This document shows, piece after piece, positions 26,721 through 36,205 of a stretch of 64,000 bases of DNA. The notes under the pieces were generated by a model. The model ran no database searches, was not told the DNA's origin, and was given only the letters and a program-made list of their open reading frames with translations. Every line of letters begins with the position of its first letter. Within the stretch, counting starts at the first letter, position 1. This DNA is from G965218495 sp965262785 (GTDB lineage Bacteria > Bacteroidota > Rhodothermia > Rhodothermales > Bin80): contig OZ253559.1 in NCBI GenBank assembly GCA_965262785.1, forward strand, positions 186,001 to 250,000, given 5' to 3'. The translations under genes were made by a program, and so were the position numbers.

Positions 26721-28969
26721 TCCAAGCACAGCAATAGGATCGCAAGGATAAAGAGGGCCGGCATGTCCCATAAGTATTCCGCATGAAACACCGACGTGCT
26801 GGTGCGCCGCTCGCGCAGATTTACCGGCACCATGCCAGCCTCCGCCGGCGTATAGTAATACCCGGCCGACTCTGCCAGGCGTTCCAACATGGCTCGTTTC
26901 AGCGTAGCGTCGTAGAATTCTGCCTGCCGGGGTCGGGCCAGGACGCTGCGTTGCTGCTGGCCAAGGACTTGGCCATCGCGCGAGGCCTTTACATCCAACT
27001 CGTATAGCCCTTGAGCCGATGGCGCAACCATTGCGGTGTACGTGCCGCTGCGCGCGAGCTCTTCGTCAAATCGCAACGGCACCACGCCGCCGTCGGGCCC
27101 CGTCAAGACGCCCTCAACCTCAGCGCCCTCAAGCGCGGCATAGGCCTCGTCGTAGACGTCCACGCTCAATTGCGTTTCGTCTCCCACATCCATATGGCCT
27201 TGGCCTACATCCACGTCCACTTCTTCGGGTGCAGACGCGGCCAGCCACCGAGCGAGCTGCTGCCAAAAGCGCTCATGCCGGTAGTCGGTAGCTTCAAGCA
27301 GCATCTGCCAGCGCCAAGTGCTGCTGGTCGCCAGTGCGGCTGTACGTCCCTTGCCATAACGCTGCACTACAAGGAGCGGCTCGGCGCCGCCATACTGATC
27401 CAGGGGCTTCTGTGCCAACACTTGGGCACCCGCCTTGGGGGCCCCAAGGAAGTTGATGCTGGTGAGTAGCGGCATGGTATCCCACAAGCCGCGGTTGGTG
27501 ACCGGCTCCGGCGAGAGTTTCAGGATAAGGCTTTCCAAACCCGTTGCTGTTGGCTGGAAGGCAAAGCCTTCCGGCTCCTCACTGGCGACGCGTGGATTTG
27601 TGAAGCGTTCCGGTAGCACCTGCGCGCGCGAAGCATCTAGGTAGACGGGCAGCATGTCCGCAATGGGGCCAGTGACATAGATGCCCTCTGCGAACGTCTT
27701 ACGCCCGCCCATCATGAGGAATCCGCCGCCACGGACGCGGACAAACGTTTCTATCAGGCGCAGCTGCGAAGGCAAAAACGCCGAAGCTTCCACGTCTCCC
27801 AGAATGAGCGCATGGAATTCGTAGAGGTTCGCGGCTTCGTTCGGGAAGCCCCCTGCCAGCTCGTCGGGGCTACGGATGCCCTGCCGATATAACTTGCCGG
27901 TGCCCGTTCGGCTGATAGAGGTGAAGTCTACTACCTGATCGTCCTCCAGCGCACGCTTGATGAATTTGAAGTCCTGCCGTAGATGCCCTTCAAAGTAGAG
28001 CACACGCAGCGTGTCGGTACGGGCATCGACCAACATCGACAGCGCGTTGTTACTGGTGTTGAGTTCACCCGGCGCGTCGTCTATGGCAATGCGGTACGCA
28101 TAGGCGCCCTCCACCGGAGGCTCGAAAAAGAAAGTCAGCTGGTCAATCTTGCCGTCACCCTTGAGCGTGCGCGCTTCGCTGAAGACAATTGAATCGCCAG
28201 CAAAGATGTTAAACGTGACGGGCTCCGGCTCCTCGCCCCAGCTTCGGACCTTGGCCTCAATTTCGGCACCTGCTCGCTTGCCTATGCCCTTGCTTACCAG
28301 AACATCCATCAGCTCGCGCTCGGCCTCAAACGACTCTTCTCCCAGCCCGACGATATGCAGGCCGATGCCTAGGGAGCGGAGCTCCTCGGCCTTGGCCAGG
28401 GGTTGCTGAGCGGTGTTGTCCGCGCCATCGGTCATCAGCACGATGCCCGTCAGAGGCAGGCTGCGAAAGTCGCTCATTACCCGGTCCAGCGCGGCGGAAA
28501 TGTCGGTTGCTGGCCCGCGTGCCGCTCCCGTTAGCGTGTCGGCCCTGGACGCCCGCTCATCAAACGTGTACAGTCGCACCTGAAAGTCCTCCTCAATCGC
28601 GCGGATGATGCCCCCTTCTTCGCCATAGAGCAGTTCGTGCGCCTGATCCAGTCGGGTTTGGCCGCCTGGTCCATCGGTGACCGACATGCTGCCGGAATCA
28701 TCAACCAGTACGACCACGAAATTCTCGTTGGGTACGACGCTGGGTGTCACCAGGGCCGGCTCGAAGAGCGGCAGGGCCAGGAGAGCCAGCGCCGCAAGGC
28801 GTAGGCAGCAGGACACCACACGTACGCGTGCAGGCGCATCGCTGCGGAAAAGGAAGAATACCACCACAACAGCGAGCCCCACCAGCAACAGGACGGCTGG
28901 AAAAGGCTGGATGCTGACGACGCCCTCGGAGTACTGAAGTGGACTAAACTTAAACAGGCGCTCAATCAT
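26687..28969 (-). CDS. VWA-domain membrane protein
   Basis: A 760-residue protein. Two membrane helices at residues 22-80 (FPAVLLLVGLAVVVVFFLF and SCCLRLAALALLALPLF) precede a von Willebrand factor A domain with an intact MIDAS, VVVLVDDSGSMS (residues 85-96) and LMTDGADNT. A beta-rich middle and a glutamine-amidotransferase-like fold follow (HALILGDVEASAFL and RGGGFLMMGGRKTF). A last helix, LFILAILLLCLEWLYRRR, anchors the C-terminus. Most of the chain is therefore periplasmic. It lies 8 bases after the DUF4175-like gene and is likely part of a membrane complex with the other operon products. Confidence 0.88.
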   Translation of the reverse strand: MIERLFKFSPLQYSEGVVSIQPFPAVLLLVGLAVVVVFFLFRSDAPARVRVVSCCLRLAALALLALPLFEPALVTPSVVPNENFVVVLVDDSGSMSVTDGPGGQTRLDQAHELLYGEEGGIIRAIEEDFQVRLYTFDERASRADTLTGAARGPATDISAALDRVMSDFRSLPLTGIVLMTDGADNTAQQPLAKAEELRSLGIGLHIVGLGEESFEAERELMDVLVSKGIGKRAGAEIEAKVRSWGEEPEPVTFNIFAGDSIVFSEARTLKGDGKIDQLTFFFEPPVEGAYAYRIAIDDAPGELNTSNNALSMLVDARTDTLRVLYFEGHLRQDFKFIKRALEDDQVVDFTSISRTGTGKLYRQGIRSPDELAGGFPNEAANLYEFHALILGDVEASAFLPSQLRLIETFVRVRGGGFLMMGGRKTFAEGIYVTGPIADMLPVYLDASRAQVLPERFTNPRVASEEPEGFAFQPTATGLESLILKLSPEPVTNRGLWDTMPLLTSINFLGAPKAGAQVLAQKPLDQYGGAEPLLVVQRYGKGRTAALATSSTWRWQMLLEATDYRHERFWQQLARWLAASAPEEVDVDVGQGHMDVGDETQLSVDVYDEAYAALEGAEVEGVLTGPDGGVVPLRFDEELARSGTYTAMVAPSAQGLYELDVKASRDGQVLGQQQRSVLARPRQAEFYDATLKRAMLERLAESAGYYYTPAEAGMVPVNLRERRTSTSVFHAEYLWDMPALFILAILLLCLEWLYRRRQGLP

Positions 28970-28977
28970 GCACGCAT

Positions 28978-31900
28978 CTACTGCCGGGACAACGACTCAT
29001 AGTATTTCTCTACCATTATGGAGTATTCGGGGGGCACTTCCCGGCGGCGGCTACCATACAGGCGGTCCTCCATCTGCACCAAGTCAAGCGCGCGCACGAT
29101 TTCTTCTTCGAGTTGGTTCAGCGCGTCATACACGTTGCGCTCAAAGAAGGTTTTCGCGGACTCCTCGTCAAGCAGCACGCCGGTTTGGTCTGCGCGTGAG
29201 AGCGCGTTCTGCACCCCCGACAGGGCCTGCTGCGTAGCGGCGTCGCCCCCGCGCTGCATAAGGTCTTGCAGCTGCCCCTGGGCCCGGGAAATCTGGCTCT
29301 GCAGGCGGGCTTCGAGGCCACGGCTGTCACCCTGCGGATCACTTCCGCGAAGGCGCTCGGCATCTGACTCCAGGCTGCGAATCTGATCCTGCAGGTCCTG
29401 AATCTCGCGGAGCGTGGAGGCAAGTGCCTCTTCCTCTGTGACCGGTAGCGACTGGGCCAAGGCGCGTCGACTCTCATCCAGGTTGGCCAGGTCATCTAGG
29501 ATCTCTTCTTCCAGGCGCTGTGCGCTATCCAGCCAGCCGTTGCGGAGCGCACGATAAGAGCTTGCCATGTCACCTGCGAGGTCGTCGCGCTGAATCTGCT
29601 GCTGCAGGTTGCGCAGATTGGCGGTCATCTCTGGGTCCTGGCTCTGTGCTTCCATGCGGGCGGTCTCTTCCATGGCTTGGTGCAGCGCGTCCATGAGTGC
29701 CAGACGCTCCTCATCCAAGGGCCGCATATCGTCCTCTGTAGGCCGCGTTCCCTTGCCGACCAGTTCCTCAAGGTCTTCAGCGAGTTGCCGCTCCCGGTCC
29801 GCCACGTCTTGCAAGTCCTCGGTCAGCGCTTCCAGTTGTTCGCGCCGCGAGCCTTGTGCAGCCCTCTGCAGGCCGGGCTGAAGCTGCTGCAAGTCCTGAA
29901 GTGCCTGCTGCTGGCGCTGCGCCGCCTCGTCCAGATTGCCTCTCCTGAGTGCCCGGTCCGCCTCGCGCATGTTACGCAGGGCGCTGGACATGCGCCCTTC
30001 GGCATCTTGCTGGCGTCCCTGCTGCATGTCGCGGGCTACCTGCTCCAGCTGCTCCCGAACCTCTTCCTGATCCCTGCGCAGCTTGTCTACAAACCGCTTC
30101 CGATCTTCTCCCTGGAGGTTTTCGGGGCGTTGCAGGTTAGCCAAATCCTGTTGTCGGCGGGCCAGGTCTTTCACCTGGCGTAGGGCATCATCCAGCTCTT
30201 GTGCCTCTTGCGCGCGCTGCTGCTGTACCTCGTACTTGTCCTTGGAGATGTCAAGCTCCAGATCCATGAGCTCAGACATCCGCTCCTCGGTGGCGGACAT
30301 GCCACCGCCCTGGCCGCGCTGCTGTTGCTGTGCCACCTGGTTTTCCTTGTTTTGGGCATCAGCGCGCAGAAGGGCTGTAAGCGCCTTGCGCTGCGGCGGC
30401 AGCGCCTCCTGCAGCTGATCGCGCTCCAACTTCTGGACGGCTTCACCCATGCTTTCGGTGGCTTCCTGCAGGTAGCGGACGGTCTGTTGCTGCAGCTCGT
30501 TGCCTCGCAGCTCCAAAGAAAAGGCGGTAGACTGGATGCGCTCTTCTATGCTGCGCTTGAGGTTGGCCTGCGCACCTGTCAGGGCCTCCAGTGCGCCAGC
30601 ATAGTCATCGTGAGTGTTCCGCTCGCGGAGCAGGCGCCAGGTGGCCGCGATGATTTCCTGCTGACTGACGACTAAGCCGCTCTGCTGTCCGCCTGCCTGT
30701 CCGCCACCGGCTGCCGATACTTGCGTGTAGGTCTGGTCAAATGGGATAACCTCGATGAAGTACATGTCCGTCACGGCATTCTGCGTGGCGTCATGGGCTT
30801 CCAGGTAATACGTGATCACGTCACCGGGCTGAAGGCCGTAGTCTTCCAGGAAAAGCAGGTGTTCTCCCGAGCTGTGACGATTGCCGGGGGCGTCCAGCAG
30901 ACTGATTGACTGCGCATCGCCGCCACCGACAAAGAAGACCAGCTCAAAGGCGGCCACCCCATAGTCATCGTCTACATCGGCTGCAACCAGTACCTCCTCT
31001 ACGGCGTTGGCGCGCATATCCCGCCCTGGGTCCTGCACCGTGATGTGGGGCGCAGAATCGGGCACCGGTACGATGGCATACTGGGCAGGAAACTGATTGC
31101 GCTTTCCGTTTTCGTCAGTTAGCCGCAGCGTATAGAGATCCTCCTGCATCAGCGTGACCTGCCCGGAAAAGCGACCATCGTCGCCCAAGGCCAGAGGTAT
31201 GGTAGCGCCGCTTTCGAGTACCATCTCAGCGGTGCGGGGCTGCCCAGTGGTTTGGACCGTGAGCGTCACGGTGGAATTTTGGAGTCCATGGATGTCGCCC
31301 GCATCCGTCTCTATGCGGGGCGACAACGGGATGTGGTCAGGGTAGCGATAGGTCAGGTCAATCTGGTCTACTGCCGGAAACTCATACACCGAAATCCTGT
31401 ACGGATTTGATCGGCGACTGCCCACTTCCACGTAGTATTCTATCGGACCCTGGATGCTGTTGAATTCAGCCATGAACGAGGTGCCTTCCAGGCCGGCTTC
31501 CATGGCTTTGCGGGTCCACTCGGCACCGGACTCCTGAAAGACGATGTCCACCTGGTCGTTGGTGTTTTCGCGCAGCTCTACTACGACAGGCTGCGACTCG
31601 CCCTTTTCTATTTCCACATCGCCCGGCGAAATCGTCATGTACGGACGCACCGCAGCTACGCTGGTTGAGGCGACCAGTCGCACCTTATCGAGGTTCATTC
31701 CGCCTACGACCAGAAGTGCTGCCACCAAAACCGCGCTCATGCCGGCAGTCAGGCGTGCACGCACCTGGTGCACCAGCGCGCTGGGGACGATCTCTCGTGC
31801 CATGCGGGCGGCATCGCCCAGAAGTCCCGAGAGGATTTCATCCGCCCCTTGAATGTGCCTGGCCTTGGCTTCTATGGCGCTGTTCAGACGGTCCTCCAGG

Positions 31901-32193
31901 CCCGGCGACTGCTCTTCGATATACATCGCGATCTGCTGATCACTGATCTTGCGCCGAAGCGGACGGGCGACATACCAGAGCGAGCCGGCGAGCGAGACGG
32001 CGAGCGCGCCGCCTACGGCAAGCCAGAACAAGAATGCTTGCCCATGGAGTACGGGATAGAGCAGCACGAGCGCTACAACGCAGGCAAAGAAGGCGACAAG
32101 TGCTACCGCACTGCCCTGCAGCAGGGCGCGGCGACGCACTTGGCGCCGCACCGCCCGAATCAGAGACTGAAGGTGTATCTGGGCGTTTTCCAT
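28978..32193 (-). CDS. DUF4175-like large membrane-anchored coiled-coil protein
   Basis: A 1071-residue protein. N-terminal membrane helices are at about residues 25-75 (GSAVALVAFFACVVALVLLY and FLFWLAVGGALAVSLAGSLW) and 150-165. Immunoglobulin-like periplasmic beta domains follow (residues 190-480; VDQIDLTYRYPDHIPLSP is typical). From about 540 to 1030 it is almost wholly Gln/Glu/Arg/Leu-rich alpha-helical coiled coil. This matches DUF4175-family proteins, which stand beside BatA/VWA genes in Bacteroidota. Function unknown; a scaffold role is inferred from the architecture. It begins 9 bases after the BatA-like gene. No disruption was seen. Confidence 0.82.
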   Translation of the reverse strand: MENAQIHLQSLIRAVRRQVRRRALLQGSAVALVAFFACVVALVLLYPVLHGQAFLFWLAVGGALAVSLAGSLWYVARPLRRKISDQQIAMYIEEQSPGLEDRLNSAIEAKARHIQGADEILSGLLGDAARMAREIVPSALVHQVRARLTAGMSAVLVAALLVVGGMNLDKVRLVASTSVAAVRPYMTISPGDVEIEKGESQPVVVELRENTNDQVDIVFQESGAEWTRKAMEAGLEGTSFMAEFNSIQGPIEYYVEVGSRRSNPYRISVYEFPAVDQIDLTYRYPDHIPLSPRIETDAGDIHGLQNSTVTLTVQTTGQPRTAEMVLESGATIPLALGDDGRFSGQVTLMQEDLYTLRLTDENGKRNQFPAQYAIVPVPDSAPHITVQDPGRDMRANAVEEVLVAADVDDDYGVAAFELVFFVGGGDAQSISLLDAPGNRHSSGEHLLFLEDYGLQPGDVITYYLEAHDATQNAVTDMYFIEVIPFDQTYTQVSAAGGGQAGGQQSGLVVSQQEIIAATWRLLRERNTHDDYAGALEALTGAQANLKRSIEERIQSTAFSLELRGNELQQQTVRYLQEATESMGEAVQKLERDQLQEALPPQRKALTALLRADAQNKENQVAQQQQRGQGGGMSATEERMSELMDLELDISKDKYEVQQQRAQEAQELDDALRQVKDLARRQQDLANLQRPENLQGEDRKRFVDKLRRDQEEVREQLEQVARDMQQGRQQDAEGRMSSALRNMREADRALRRGNLDEAAQRQQQALQDLQQLQPGLQRAAQGSRREQLEALTEDLQDVADRERQLAEDLEELVGKGTRPTEDDMRPLDEERLALMDALHQAMEETARMEAQSQDPEMTANLRNLQQQIQRDDLAGDMASSYRALRNGWLDSAQRLEEEILDDLANLDESRRALAQSLPVTEEEALASTLREIQDLQDQIRSLESDAERLRGSDPQGDSRGLEARLQSQISRAQGQLQDLMQRGGDAATQQALSGVQNALSRADQTGVLLDEESAKTFFERNVYDALNQLEEEIVRALDLVQMEDRLYGSRRREVPPEYSIMVEKYYESLSRQ

Positions 32194-32202
32194 AAGGCTT
32201 CT

Positions 32203-34206
32203 TTACGCCTTGGGCGCTCGGCTTCGGTGTGAGAGCAGTGTTTCCAGAGCAAAGAGCCCCAGCACCGCCAGTATAGCGATGCGCCACAGCTTTAGTTCTT
32301 GTTCAGACTCCTCGCTGGAGATTGCGGCTTCTTGCGGCGTGGTGGCCAGGTCGCTCCGGCCGCCGGCAATGGCAGCATAGGTTTCTGCCTCTCCGCGTGC
32401 CGCAAGGACGGACTCGCGAGCATCGGTGTTAACGGAAAAAGGATACGTATCCTCCCCAAGCACTGCCACATGGTGGCCGGGGCCGCCCGTTTCGCGAAAG
32501 AACCCTGTTCCTGTAGTGTCCATGGTGACTTTGTACACGGCACCCCCGGGTGCGCTCACATCCCAGGTCGACCCGGACGCCCCCGACAGTGGCACCGGAT
32601 CGCCTACCGAAAACTGTCGTAGCCGCTCGCCCAGGGCGGTGGCATACGTGGCAATCTGATAGACGAGCGGCACAAAAAGCTCATGCAGTGCCAGATCGGT
32701 CCAACTGGTGCCGAAGCTAGAAGTATAGACGAGTATCGTGCCCTGCCCAATCCGTTTTTCTATGAGAAAGGGATCGCCACTGTCATAGCTACCCAGTACC
32801 GCAGTGCCGGTAGCGGGCAGGACGCGGGCATACGTACGAAAACTCGGCCTGAGCAGCACACTGGAGCCCGCCAGTACCGAAAAGATGGGGTGTTGTGTCT
32901 CAACCTGTCCGATGACGGCGCTACGGGTTTCAGAGACTCCTGTGCGCACGACTTCAGTGAGCTGGCCAATGCCAAGCTGTTCCAGCCCAAATCCGGCGGG
33001 CGTGGTCGCATCGCCAAACGATACTACGACGCTGCCGCCGCGCTCCGCAAAGGATCGAAGGGCTGTGCCCTGCTGCTGCGTAAGGCGCTCCGCATTGGCG
33101 ACAAACACGACATCGTGCCGAAAAAGCGCCGCCCCGGTAATGCGTTGACCGCGCGTAAAGTCAAAGCGGGACCGCTCGGCGAGCTCAAAGGCGCTCTGAA
33201 GGAAAAAGGCATCGCGATCCGCCGCAACTACCAGCAGCGAAGGGCGCGCGGTCACCTCATAAGTGAAATAGTGCCGATTGTCCGCGTTCAGGTCATCGCT
33301 TTCTATTGAAAGATAGCCCTGGTATGTACCCGCGCGCGGAGCAATGTGCTGAAACGACACCGGGCCCAGCCCTGTTGTGGTTGCAAACTTGCGGTCCACC
33401 ACTTCTCCTTCCAACACCAGGCTGATGCTGTCGTTCTGTGCCAGCGCGTGGTAGCGGGCGTCGAAGCGGGTCACTGTGTTCTCTTCGCGGCGCCGGATGG
33501 TGAGCTCGAAGTCATCAAAGTAGCGGTTGGCATAGGCCTGCTGCCCTACATGGATGGGCTCAAACGTCACGCCGTTGGGTACGGTGTACTCATCCATGGA
33601 AGGACTGAAGCCCCCTTGCTGCAGGTCCGAAATCAGCACCACGCGCTGCGCGGCGTGGCGCGCATCCTTCAGGATGTCCTCTGCAAGCTGCAATGCTGGG
33701 TAGTAGTCCGTGGTGCGACTGGTGGGCCTGAGCGCACTGATGGAAGCCTGGAGGCGGTCGGCGTTTCGCGTCAGGGGCGAAAGCTGCACAGCTTCATCGC
33801 TGAAGCTGATGAGTGCCAGCTCGTCACCGCTCGAGGACGCAGCCATCAGGCGCGTTAGGGCCGCCAAGGCTTCATCAAAGGTGTCCCCTGCCTGCATGCT
33901 CAGCGACTGGTCAAACAGGATCACCACAGACTCGTCGTCACGCTCGGGGACGAAGGGGAGGCTGTCCCGCACGAGGTAGGGCCGCGAAAACGCCGTGGCA
34001 AGAAGTACGATCATGGCCATGCGCAGCGCGAGAAGCAAAATGTCACGCAGTTTACGCCGCCGGATACGCTCCATCGGCGTGGCCTGCAAGAACATCAGGG
34101 AACTGAAGGGAACCTCCTTGGCCTTCATCCTGCGCACCAAGTGCAAGAGCACAGGGACCAGCGCGACGCTGGCAGCAGCAAGGAAGAGCGGCGTGAGAAA
34201 GGACAC
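32203..34206 (-). CDS. BatA/VWA-domain membrane protein
   Basis: A 667-residue protein. The N-terminal BatA (aerotolerance-type) domain is two membrane helices with the conserved loop HLVRRMKAKEVPFSSLMFLQ, then RRRKLRDILLLALRM. A VWA domain at residues 95-260 has a near-complete MIDAS, VVILFDQSLSMQAG and VVLISDLQQGGF. A glutamine-amidotransferase-like stretch follows, with a C-terminal helix (LWRIAILAVLGLFALETLL). It lies 2 bases after the DUF58 gene and so is cotranscribed. Related proteins function with MoxR ATPases in envelope complex assembly; no MoxR gene is present here. Confidence 0.88.
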   Translation of the reverse strand: MSFLTPLFLAAASVALVPVLLHLVRRMKAKEVPFSSLMFLQATPMERIRRRKLRDILLLALRMAMIVLLATAFSRPYLVRDSLPFVPERDDESVVILFDQSLSMQAGDTFDEALAALTRLMAASSSGDELALISFSDEAVQLSPLTRNADRLQASISALRPTSRTTDYYPALQLAEDILKDARHAAQRVVLISDLQQGGFSPSMDEYTVPNGVTFEPIHVGQQAYANRYFDDFELTIRRREENTVTRFDARYHALAQNDSISLVLEGEVVDRKFATTTGLGPVSFQHIAPRAGTYQGYLSIESDDLNADNRHYFTYEVTARPSLLVVAADRDAFFLQSAFELAERSRFDFTRGQRITGAALFRHDVVFVANAERLTQQQGTALRSFAERGGSVVVSFGDATTPAGFGLEQLGIGQLTEVVRTGVSETRSAVIGQVETQHPIFSVLAGSSVLLRPSFRTYARVLPATGTAVLGSYDSGDPFLIEKRIGQGTILVYTSSFGTSWTDLALHELFVPLVYQIATYATALGERLRQFSVGDPVPLSGASGSTWDVSAPGGAVYKVTMDTTGTGFFRETGGPGHHVAVLGEDTYPFSVNTDARESVLAARGEAETYAAIAGGRSDLATTPQEAAISSEESEQELKLWRIAILAVLGLFALETLLSHRSRAPKA

Positions 34207-34208
34207 AG

Positions 34209-35108
34209 CTATTTTCGGCGCCGGCTACGGGCGGAAAGGTACTGAAACAGAGCACCATCCAGCGGACGATCCGTGGTGAGCAGCGTGTAGTCGATGCCGA
34301 GGAGACCGCACGCCCGCTGGATGCGATGCTGGAATTGCTGGAAATTCTTCTGGTAAAGTGCACGAGCACTGCTGCCTTCGATAAGAAGCTTTGTGCCAGT
34401 TTCGAGGTCCTTGATCTGCATCACGTCCTCAAAGTCAAAGGTCACCTCCTGAGGATCCAGGACATGGCATATGAGCACTTCATGCCCGGAGAACCGAAAG
34501 TGCCGCAGTGCATCAATAAGCTGGTCTGCGTTGGAGAGGAGGTCGCTCACGATCACGATGAAACCACGCCTCTGCTGCTGATCCGCAATGGCATGCAGTG
34601 GCTTGTCAAATGAGGTGGCGGCGCCAACGGAGACGTTTTCGAGCTGTTTGAGCAGCGTATGCAGATGTCCCTTGCTGCTGCGGGGGGAGACATTCTGCAG
34701 AATGTCTTCATCGAACAGCACGAGTCCGGCCGCATCCCGCTGCCGTATAGCAAGGTAGGCGATGGAGGCGACCAGGTAGCAAGCATATTCGAGCTTGCTG
34801 ACGTCATGTGACTGGTAACCCATCGACCGGCTGGCATCCAGCACAAGGTGTACGCGCGTATTCGTTTCGCCTTCAAACTCTTTGACGAGGAAGCGGTCGG
34901 TCCGCGCGTAAACTTTCCAGTCGACGCGTCGCAGGTCGTCGCCCGGCACGTACGGCCGGTACTGCATGAAGTCAACACTGAAACCCTTGTACGGGCTTCG
35001 GTGCAGCCCGGCGATAAAGCCTTCGACTACGGCCCGCGCCAGGAGCTCCAGCCCCGAGAGGCGCGCCAGGACATGGGGAAGAATAAACCGCGTCGCGGCC
35101 TGCGGCAT
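34209..35108 (-). CDS. DUF58 domain protein
   Basis: A 299-residue cytoplasmic protein, first gene of the leftward operon. The DUF58 signature is complete: GFSVDFMQYRPYVPGDDLRR followed by VDWKVYARTDRFLVKEFE, with the VWA-like MIDAS LVLDASRSMGY after it. DUF58 proteins normally follow a MoxR-type AAA+ ATPase; here the upstream gene is a secreted propeller 26 bases away and no ATPase is in the window. The length is standard. Role inferred from family: adaptor linking MoxR to BatA/VWA partners. Confidence 0.92.
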   Translation of the reverse strand: MPQAATRFILPHVLARLSGLELLARAVVEGFIAGLHRSPYKGFSVDFMQYRPYVPGDDLRRVDWKVYARTDRFLVKEFEGETNTRVHLVLDASRSMGYQSHDVSKLEYACYLVASIAYLAIRQRDAAGLVLFDEDILQNVSPRSSKGHLHTLLKQLENVSVGAATSFDKPLHAIADQQQRRGFIVIVSDLLSNADQLIDALRHFRFSGHEVLICHVLDPQEVTFDFEDVMQIKDLETGTKLLIEGSSARALYQKNFQQFQHRIQRACGLLGIDYTLLTTDRPLDGALFQYLSARSRRRK

Positions 35109-35134
35109 AGGCTATGGGGCCGCCAGGGGCATAG

Positions 35135-36190
35135 TCATTCGGATGGGACTGTTTTCCATAAGGCTATGCCGCCGGCCTGCCGCCCGACATCGGCAGTGGC
35201 CACACGTGTCAGCGTACGCAGGTCAACAACATCTACGGAGCCGGGTTCGCTCCCGATTCCTTCTGCCGTAATAAAAGCATACTTGCCATCGGGCGCAATT
35301 GTTACGCCATGCGGGATTCTTCGGGTGGTCTCCAGGCGCGCGACCTCGTCACCGGTTGAGGCATTGTACACGCCAACAGCGCCCGCACTCTTGAGTGTAG
35401 CAAAGATGCGGCTGCCGTCGGGCGCTAAGGCGAGGTTGTAGGGAGCGCCGGGGGACGCAATGCGCCGAGTCACGGCCCATGATCCAAGGTCCACTTCGAC
35501 AATTTCATCGCCACCGTTGTCGGCCACGTAGACGTGATCGGTGTGTGGGTGATGCTCTACCCAGGTGGGTTTTTGACCTACCTGCAAGGAGCGCGAGACC
35601 TCGAGGCTGAGGGCGTCGACTTCATAGAGCATACCCCCCATCATGGACACGGAATAGTGCCTGGTCCCCTCGGGTGAGAGCCGAGAGCCGTGTGGCATGG
35701 CGCCAGTGGTGACGCGGCCCACCTCAATCATCCTGGAGGGGTCTACCACCGATACCGAACTCGGCTCCATGGGGCCATGCAGGTTGAAATTCACCACGTA
35801 CAACAGCCCGGTCGCCACTGAAATCTGCATAGTAGCGGGAAAGAGGTCCAACGCGACGCTGCCGATGCGTTCGTCGGTGGTGGTCCGATACTTGACGACC
35901 GACCCGTACGGCTGCCCGTGCGCCAACGACACGTACCAGTATTCGCCATCCGGGCTTACGGTCAGGCCGTGCGGGCCTTCGATCTCAGTGGGGATACTAC
36001 CAACGGGGATGGTTTTGATGGATGCCGCTTCCTTTTGGTCAAAGCGTACCAGCGAGACGGTGTCATCCGATTCGTTGGCGACGTACAGATAGTAGACTTG
36101 GGCCATTGCCGGATGGCTGCATGCCAGAACCAGCAGCGCTGCAACTGGAAGGGCCGCAGTAAGCAAGGGCGTCGTACTTTTGGAGCGCAT
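35135..36190 (-). CDS. Secreted YncE-like seven-bladed beta-propeller protein
   Basis: A 351-residue protein. The start ATG 36190 gives a good signal peptide (RSKSTTPLLTAALPVAALLV, cleavage after HPAMA). YVTN/lactonase-type propeller repeats run through the rest: YLYVANESDDTVSLVRFD, HGLTVSPDGEYWYVSLA, VYVADNGGDEIVEVDL, NLALAPDGSRIFATL and HGVTIAPDGKYAFIT. Function unknown; such propellers often act as binding proteins rather than enzymes. The NUDIX gene starts only 15 bases upstream in the opposite direction. Distance to the DUF58 gene downstream is 26 bases, so it might head the operon transcript. Confidence 0.85.
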   Translation of the reverse strand: MRSKSTTPLLTAALPVAALLVLACSHPAMAQVYYLYVANESDDTVSLVRFDQKEAASIKTIPVGSIPTEIEGPHGLTVSPDGEYWYVSLAHGQPYGSVVKYRTTTDERIGSVALDLFPATMQISVATGLLYVVNFNLHGPMEPSSVSVVDPSRMIEVGRVTTGAMPHGSRLSPEGTRHYSVSMMGGMLYEVDALSLEVSRSLQVGQKPTWVEHHPHTDHVYVADNGGDEIVEVDLGSWAVTRRIASPGAPYNLALAPDGSRIFATLKSAGAVGVYNASTGDEVARLETTRRIPHGVTIAPDGKYAFITAEGIGSEPGSVDVVDLRTLTRVATADVGRQAGGIALWKTVPSE

Positions 36191-36205
36191 CAAGATCGCT
36201 ACGAT

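Noticed and set aside
28978..32193. Numerous plus-strand frames opposite the DUF4175-like gene
   Set aside because: They are low-complexity shadows of the Gln/Glu-rich coiled-coil coding region.
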